Shown here piece by piece: positions 6,693-10,064 of a stretch of 10,064 nt of DNA (positions are counted from its first letter, which is position 1; every line of letters starts with the position of its first letter). A program made the position numbers and the translations under genes. The notes under the pieces were generated by a model. It made no database searches. It saw nothing but the letters and a program-made list of their open reading frames with translations, and had not been told where the DNA came from. This stretch comes from Candidatus Segetimicrobium genomatis (GTDB lineage Bacteria > Sysuimicrobiota > Sysuimicrobiia > Sysuimicrobiales > Segetimicrobiaceae), in the NCBI GenBank assembly GCA_005882445.1, contig VBAN01000288.1, forward strand, positions 1-10,064, written 5' to 3'.

Positions 6693-6723
6693 CCGGGGTC
6701 CGGCCACAGGGGCCGGACCCCGG
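6693..6723 (+). promoter_or_regulatory. Strong intercistronic hairpin after the binding-protein gene
   Basis: Two 13-nt arms (6693-6705 and 6711-6723) are perfectly complementary around the loop ACAGG. The stem is almost all G:C and lies in the 60-bp gap between binding protein and first permease. No U-tract follows, so it is not a normal intrinsic terminator. In other binding-protein operons such structures protect the upstream message from 3' decay and keep the binding protein more abundant than the permeases; that role is inferred here. Confidence 0.75.
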
Positions 6724-6745
6724 ACCCACCTGCCCGCGCCGGGGG

Positions 6746-7669
6746 ATGGCACGCGTGTCCGCAGCCCAAGGCTTCGCTCGGCCGGGCATCCACCGGCCCA
6801 ACGCGCTCCTGTTTCTCGGACCCGCGATCCTGGTGCTGTTCGTCTGGATGATCGTTCCCCTGGCGCTCAGCCTCTACTTCTCCGTGCGGCGCTACAATCT
6901 GCTGGTCCTCGAGCGCCGCGGATTCGTGGGACTCTTGAACTACCGGCTGCTCTTAGAAGATCCAACCTTCTGGACGGCCGTGGTCAACACCCTGGCGCTG
7001 GTCGTGCTCGTCCTGGCGGTGACCGTAGTCCTCGGGCTCATGCTGGCCCTGCTGTTCAACCGCGACTTCACGGCCAAGAACGTCACCCGCACGCTGGCGA
7101 TCTCGCCGTTTTTCGTGATGCCGGTGGTGACCGCGCTGATGTGGAAGAACATGCTGTTCCACCCGGTGTTCGGCCTGCTCGCCTGGGTGGCCGAGAGCCT
7201 GGGAGGAGCGCCGGCGGACTGGCTGGCCACGTACCCGATGCCCTCCGTGGTGGCCATCATCTCCTGGGAGTGGACACCCTTCGCCACGCTGATTCTCCTG
7301 ACCGCCCTCCAGTCGCTGCCGGGCGATCAGCTCGAGGCGGTCCGGATCGACGGCGCCGGAGTCTGGGGGGAATTTCGCTACGTCGTGCTCCCGCATCTGC
7401 TCCGTCCAATCTCGGCCCTGCTGATGCTGGAAACCATCTTCTTCCTGACGATCTTCGCGGAGATCTACGCGACGACGTCAGGCGGCCCCGGCCTGGCGAC
7501 GACCACCCTGCCGTACTTCATCTATCTGAAGGCCCTGCTCCAATTCGACATCGGCTCAGCCTCGGCGGGCGCCGTCTTCGCCGTCATTCTGGCCAATGTG
7601 GTCGCGGTCTTCCTGCTGCGCGCGATCGCGAGCAATATCTTCCAGGGAGAACCGGCATCGGCAAAGTAG
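6746..7669 (+). CDS. smoF: ABC transporter permease, SmoF/MtlF (MalF-type)
   Basis: A 307-residue inner-membrane subunit forming half of the channel for the polyol importer. About six membrane helices: 21-44, 77-104, 115-135, 165-187, 223-243 and 270-295. The cytoplasmic EAA loop, which docks on the ATPase, reads EAVRIDGAGVWGEFRYVVLP (about 198-217) with the usual DGAG. TSGGPGLATTTLPYFIYLKA (about 244-263) is typical of the first permease in polyol/sugar systems. ATG 6746 follows a GGGGG run with almost no spacer; GTG at 6755 is in frame and would give better spacing, so the start is uncertain by three codons. It overlaps the second permease by 13 nt if that gene starts at 7657, which suggests translational coupling. 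Length is normal and the gene is intact. Confidence 0.92.
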   Translation: MARVSAAQGFARPGIHRPNALLFLGPAILVLFVWMIVPLALSLYFSVRRYNLLVLERRGFVGLLNYRLLLEDPTFWTAVVNTLALVVLVLAVTVVLGLMLALLFNRDFTAKNVTRTLAISPFFVMPVVTALMWKNMLFHPVFGLLAWVAESLGGAPADWLATYPMPSVVAIISWEWTPFATLILLTALQSLPGDQLEAVRIDGAGVWGEFRYVVLPHLLRPISALLMLETIFFLTIFAEIYATTSGGPGLATTTLPYFIYLKALLQFDIGSASAGAVFAVILANVVAVFLLRAIASNIFQGEPASAK

Positions 7670-8410
7670 CGGGGCGGCTGGCCCTCACCGCGGCCGCCTA
7701 CCTGGCGGCGGCGACCATGGTCTTCCCCATCGTGTGGATGGTGCTCACGGCGTTCAAGACCGAGCTCCACGCGTTTTCCAATCCCCCGGAGCTGCTCTTC
7801 ACGCCGACGCTGGCGAGCTTCGAGGAAGCGTTTGGGAGGGGCAACCTCTTCCAGTACATTGCCAATTCGTCGATCGCGGCCCTGGGATCTACGCTGGTGG
7901 GGATCCTCCTGTCCATGCCCGCGGCGTATATCTTGGCCTTCTACCCCACCCGGCGGACGCAATTTGCGCTGATCTGGATGATTTCGACCAAGATGATGCC
8001 TCCCGTCGGCGTCCTGGTCCCCATCTACCTCGTGTACCGGGATCTTCACCTGTTGGACAGCATCCTGGGCCTCTTGTTGATCTACGTGGCGTTGAACCTG
8101 CCGTTGATCGTGTGGATGCTCTACACGTTCTTCAAAGAGATCCCCGAAGGGATTCTTGAAGCCGCCCGGATGGATGGGGCCGGCGCGGTAAATTATCTTC
8201 AGCTGGAACGAGTCGTTCTGGAGCCTGAACCTGACCTCGGCCAACGCCATCACACTTCCGGTCTTCATCGCGTCGTTCAAGACCGCCGAGGGCCTGTTCT
8301 GGGCGAAGATGTCGGCGGGGGCCACGCTGGCGATCTTGCCCGTCCTCGTCCTGGGCTGGATCGCGCAGCGGCAACTCGCCCGGGGCTTGTCATTCGGCGC
8401 CATCAAGTAA
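7657..8410 (+). pseudogene. smoG: ABC transporter permease, SmoG/MtlG (MalG-type), broken by an internal out-of-frame deletion
   Basis: Second permease half. In one frame, 7657-8187 encodes helices 1-4 (LALTAAAYLAAATMVFPIVW, then TAFKTELHAFSNPPELLF, MMPPVGVLVPIYLVYRDL and NLPLIVWMLYTFFKEIPEGI) up to the EAA loop EAARMDGAGA. Then the frame is lost: from 8195 a different frame (+1) gives IFSWNESFWSLNLTSANAIT...FIASFKTAEGLFWAKMSA and a family-typical end GLSFGAIK with TAA at 8408-8410. The segment expected between (rest of the EAA loop and most of helix 5, about 25 residues) is absent. The frame change needs a loss of 3n+2 bases, for example 71 or 74. The original frame would run on into unrelated residues until 8439. 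The start is also odd: no ATG, GTG or TTG exists in this frame between 7500 and 7717; AGGGAG (7644-7649) sits 7 nt before ATC at 7657, the best-placed start. Either a decayed gene or an assembly error. Confidence 0.85.
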
Positions 8411-8435
8411 CCGTGCGTGAGAGGAGCGACCCATC

Positions 8436-9458
8436 ATGAAAGCCGCCGTTGTTACACGCCCGGGCACCGTGCAGGTCCGGGAGGTCCCCGACCTGCGGCC
8501 CGGACCGGGTGACGTGCTCATCCGGGTTACCTCGGCGGGCGTGTGCGGGACCGACGTGCACATCGTCACCGGCCACCACGTGCAGGCGACGCTGCCGTTG
8601 GTGCCGGGGCATGAAATCGCCGGACACGTGGAATTCGTGGGGGACGGTGTGCGCGATCTGGCGGTGGGGCAGGCCGTGGCGGTCGACCCGGTGATCGCCT
8701 GCGGGGTGTGCCACTTCTGCCGGAGGGGACTGCGCAACCACTGTCTGCGGTTTGAGGCCATCGGCGTCACCCAGCCGGGCGGGTTTGCGCGGTACGTGAT
8801 CGCTCCGGCGGCCAACACCTATCCCGTTGGAGACATGCCGCTCGATCAGGCGGTGTTCGCCGAACCGCTGGGATGCATCGTCTGGGGCCTGAAGCGCCTG
8901 GATCCCCCGCTCGCCTCCACGGCGCTCCTGTTCGGCGCAGGGCCGATCGGCCTGCTGCTCCTGCAAGGGCTGCTCGCCAGGGGGGTGGCCCGCGTCACGG
9001 TGGTCGACCCGGTCGAGCGGCGCCTCGAGATCGCCAGGCAGTTGGGCGCAGGCCTCACACTGACACCCGGGGGGGAGCTGAACGGGACGCTGCGCGACGC
9101 CGCCCCGTACGGATTCGAGGTCGTGGCGGAGGCGACGGGCAATCCTGCCGTGGTCGAGGGGATGCTCGCGTACGCCGCCCCCGGAGGGAAGATCTTGATC
9201 TTCGGGGTGAGCCCGGAGGCAGCCCGGGTGGCGGTCAGTCCCTACGACGTGTACGCCAAAGACCTCAGCATCATCGGATCGTTCTCACTGGCCGGGACCT
9301 TCTCCGAAGCGCTGACCCTGTTGGCGGCCGGGCGCGTCAAAACCGCGCCGCTGGTCTCCCACCGCTTGCCGCTGGAAGGGCTGGCCGAGTTCTTGACACG
9401 CGATCGACGCGCCGCCCGCGAGGACTCAATCAAAGTACTGATCGATCCGGGGGCTTAG
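8436..9458 (+). CDS. Zinc-dependent medium-chain alcohol/polyol dehydrogenase
   Basis: A 340-residue cytoplasmic oxidoreductase, full length for the MDR family (sorbitol, threonine and related dehydrogenases). Catalytic zinc site: Cys37 in AGVCGTD, His59-Glu60 in PGHEIAGH, and Glu143 in FAEPLG. Structural zinc: four cysteines at 89, 92, 95 and 103 (CGVCHFC...NHC). Rossmann domain from about 163 with GAGPIG (167-172) and Asp191 at the end of the second strand, which favours NAD over NADP. The substrate is likely a polyol oxidised to a ketose, inferred from the transporter upstream; the sequence alone does not separate sorbitol, xylitol, arabinitol or L-threonine dehydrogenases. GAGAGGAG upstream with GGAG 9 nt before the ATG gives a good ribosome site. 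It lies 25 bp after the broken permease and 13 bp before the SDR gene, so it is in the same operon. Confidence 0.93.
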   Translation: MKAAVVTRPGTVQVREVPDLRPGPGDVLIRVTSAGVCGTDVHIVTGHHVQATLPLVPGHEIAGHVEFVGDGVRDLAVGQAVAVDPVIACGVCHFCRRGLRNHCLRFEAIGVTQPGGFARYVIAPAANTYPVGDMPLDQAVFAEPLGCIVWGLKRLDPPLASTALLFGAGPIGLLLLQGLLARGVARVTVVDPVERRLEIARQLGAGLTLTPGGELNGTLRDAAPYGFEVVAEATGNPAVVEGMLAYAAPGGKILIFGVSPEAARVAVSPYDVYAKDLSIIGSFSLAGTFSEALTLLAAGRVKTAPLVSHRLPLEGLAEFLTRDRRAAREDSIKVLIDPGA

Positions 9459-9471
9459 GGGGGTGAGAACG

Positions 9472-10064
9472 GTGACACGCGACCAGTTCCGCCTGGACGG
9501 CCGCGTCGCGGTCGTCACGGGAGCCGGCCAGGGCATCGGCCTGGAGATTGCTCGGGCGATGGCCGCGGCCGGAGCCACAACGGTGGTCGCCGAGATCAAC
9601 ATGGAGACCGGTATGGCCGTGGCAAAAGAGCTGACCGGCGCGGGCTATCAGGCGGCGTGGGTCCGGCTGGACGTCCGGGACTCCCGCCAGGTCCGAGAAG
9701 CGGCGCGCCAGGTCCTCGAGACGCAGGGCGGCATCGATGTCGTGGTCAATAACGCCGGCATTGCGCGGAACACAGCGGCCCTCGACACGCCCGATCAGGA
9801 GTGGCTGGATATCCTGGATGTGAATCTCAACGGGGTATTCTGGTGCAGCCGGGAATTCGGCCGCCATATGGTCGAGCGCGGATCTGGCAGCATCGTCAAC
9901 ATCGCCTCGATGTCCGGTCTGATCGTCAACAAGCCGCAGCCGCAGGCCGCGTACAACGTCTCCAAGGCCGGCGTGATTCAACTCACGCGGTCGCTGGCGG
10001 CGGAATGGGCCTCCTCAGGGGTGCGCGTCAATGCCATTGCTCCCGGGTATGTCGCGACGGAGTT
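9472..10064 (+). CDS. Short-chain dehydrogenase/reductase (polyol/ketose type), 3'-truncated by the window edge
   Basis: First 197 codons of a classical SDR, usually about 250 residues; it runs off the right edge in frame. Seen: TGAGQGIG (16-23) for the dinucleotide, an acidic residue in VVAEIN (Glu41) suggesting NAD(H), LDVRD (67-71), NNAG (93-96), Asn119 in DVNLNG, catalytic Ser148, and Tyr161/Lys165 in YNVSK. The end reads VNAIAPGYVATE. The stretch SMSGLIVNKPQPQAAYN resembles mannitol, arabinitol and sorbose-type dehydrogenases, so it probably oxidises a polyol or reduces a ketose (inference); gluconate or acetoin dehydrogenase are alternatives. GTG 9472 is chosen: the run AGGGGGGTGAG just upstream serves as Shine-Dalgarno. 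GTG at 9463 is in frame but sits inside it. Thirteen bp after the zinc dehydrogenase, so co-transcribed. Confidence 0.92.
   Translation, partial: MTRDQFRLDGRVAVVTGAGQGIGLEIARAMAAAGATTVVAEINMETGMAVAKELTGAGYQAAWVRLDVRDSRQVREAARQVLETQGGIDVVVNNAGIARNTAALDTPDQEWLDILDVNLNGVFWCSREFGRHMVERGSGSIVNIASMSGLIVNKPQPQAAYNVSKAGVIQLTRSLAAEWASSGVRVNAIAPGYVATE

Noticed and set aside
7141..7656. Upstream continuation of the second-permease frame inside the first permease gene
   Set aside because: The translation there is a shadow of the intact SmoF-like gene and has no membrane-helix pattern.

Overview
The window is about 65% GC and comes from a bacterial chromosome. A T-box leader on a branched-chain amino-acid gene, Sec-type signal peptides and a binding-protein-dependent sugar/polyol ABC system fit a high-GC lineage such as Chloroflexota, Actinomycetota, an Armatimonadota-like group or a high-GC Firmicute. 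I cannot name the species from sequence alone. No tRNA, rRNA, CRISPR array, insertion sequence or replication origin was seen.

Left part (1-1260, minus strand). This is the first 297 codons of an acetolactate synthase large subunit (ilvB), running off the left edge. Upstream is a complete regulatory leader: a near-consensus sigma-70 promoter (TTGACA, 17 bp, TAAAGT), a T-box stem I with a probable CUC (leucine) specifier, the T-box AGGGTGGTACCGCGG, and an intrinsic terminator with a U-tract. Transcription of the branched-chain operon is therefore probably controlled by uncharged tRNA.

Middle part (1324-4256). A small four-helix membrane protein (minus) is divergent from a class I SAM methyltransferase (plus). 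The methyltransferase converges on a secreted trypsin-fold protein (minus) whose catalytic serine is replaced by alanine (GNAGAP), followed by two BamE/SmpA-like repeats. Next is a start-less but coding-like frame that is probably a gene remnant.

Right part (4268-10064, plus strand). This is a polyol-type uptake and oxidation operon. A LacI-family repressor with a perfect 8+8 bp palindrome just upstream of its start is followed by a SmoE/MtlE-like solute-binding protein, a very strong intercistronic hairpin, and a SmoF/MtlF-like permease. The second permease (SmoG/MtlG-like) has lost about 25 codons together with the reading frame at the EAA loop. The operon continues with a zinc-dependent medium-chain dehydrogenase and a short-chain dehydrogenase cut by the right edge. 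Gaps of 13-60 bp and one overlap indicate co-transcription. The logic is import of a polyol, oxidation to a ketose, and repression relieved by the substrate. No ATPase subunit is present in the window.

The most notable points are the broken permease (with no ordinary start codon), the dead-serine protease fold, the T-box, the LacI palindrome and the start-less coding frame. I found no evidence of a wholly new defence or mobile system.
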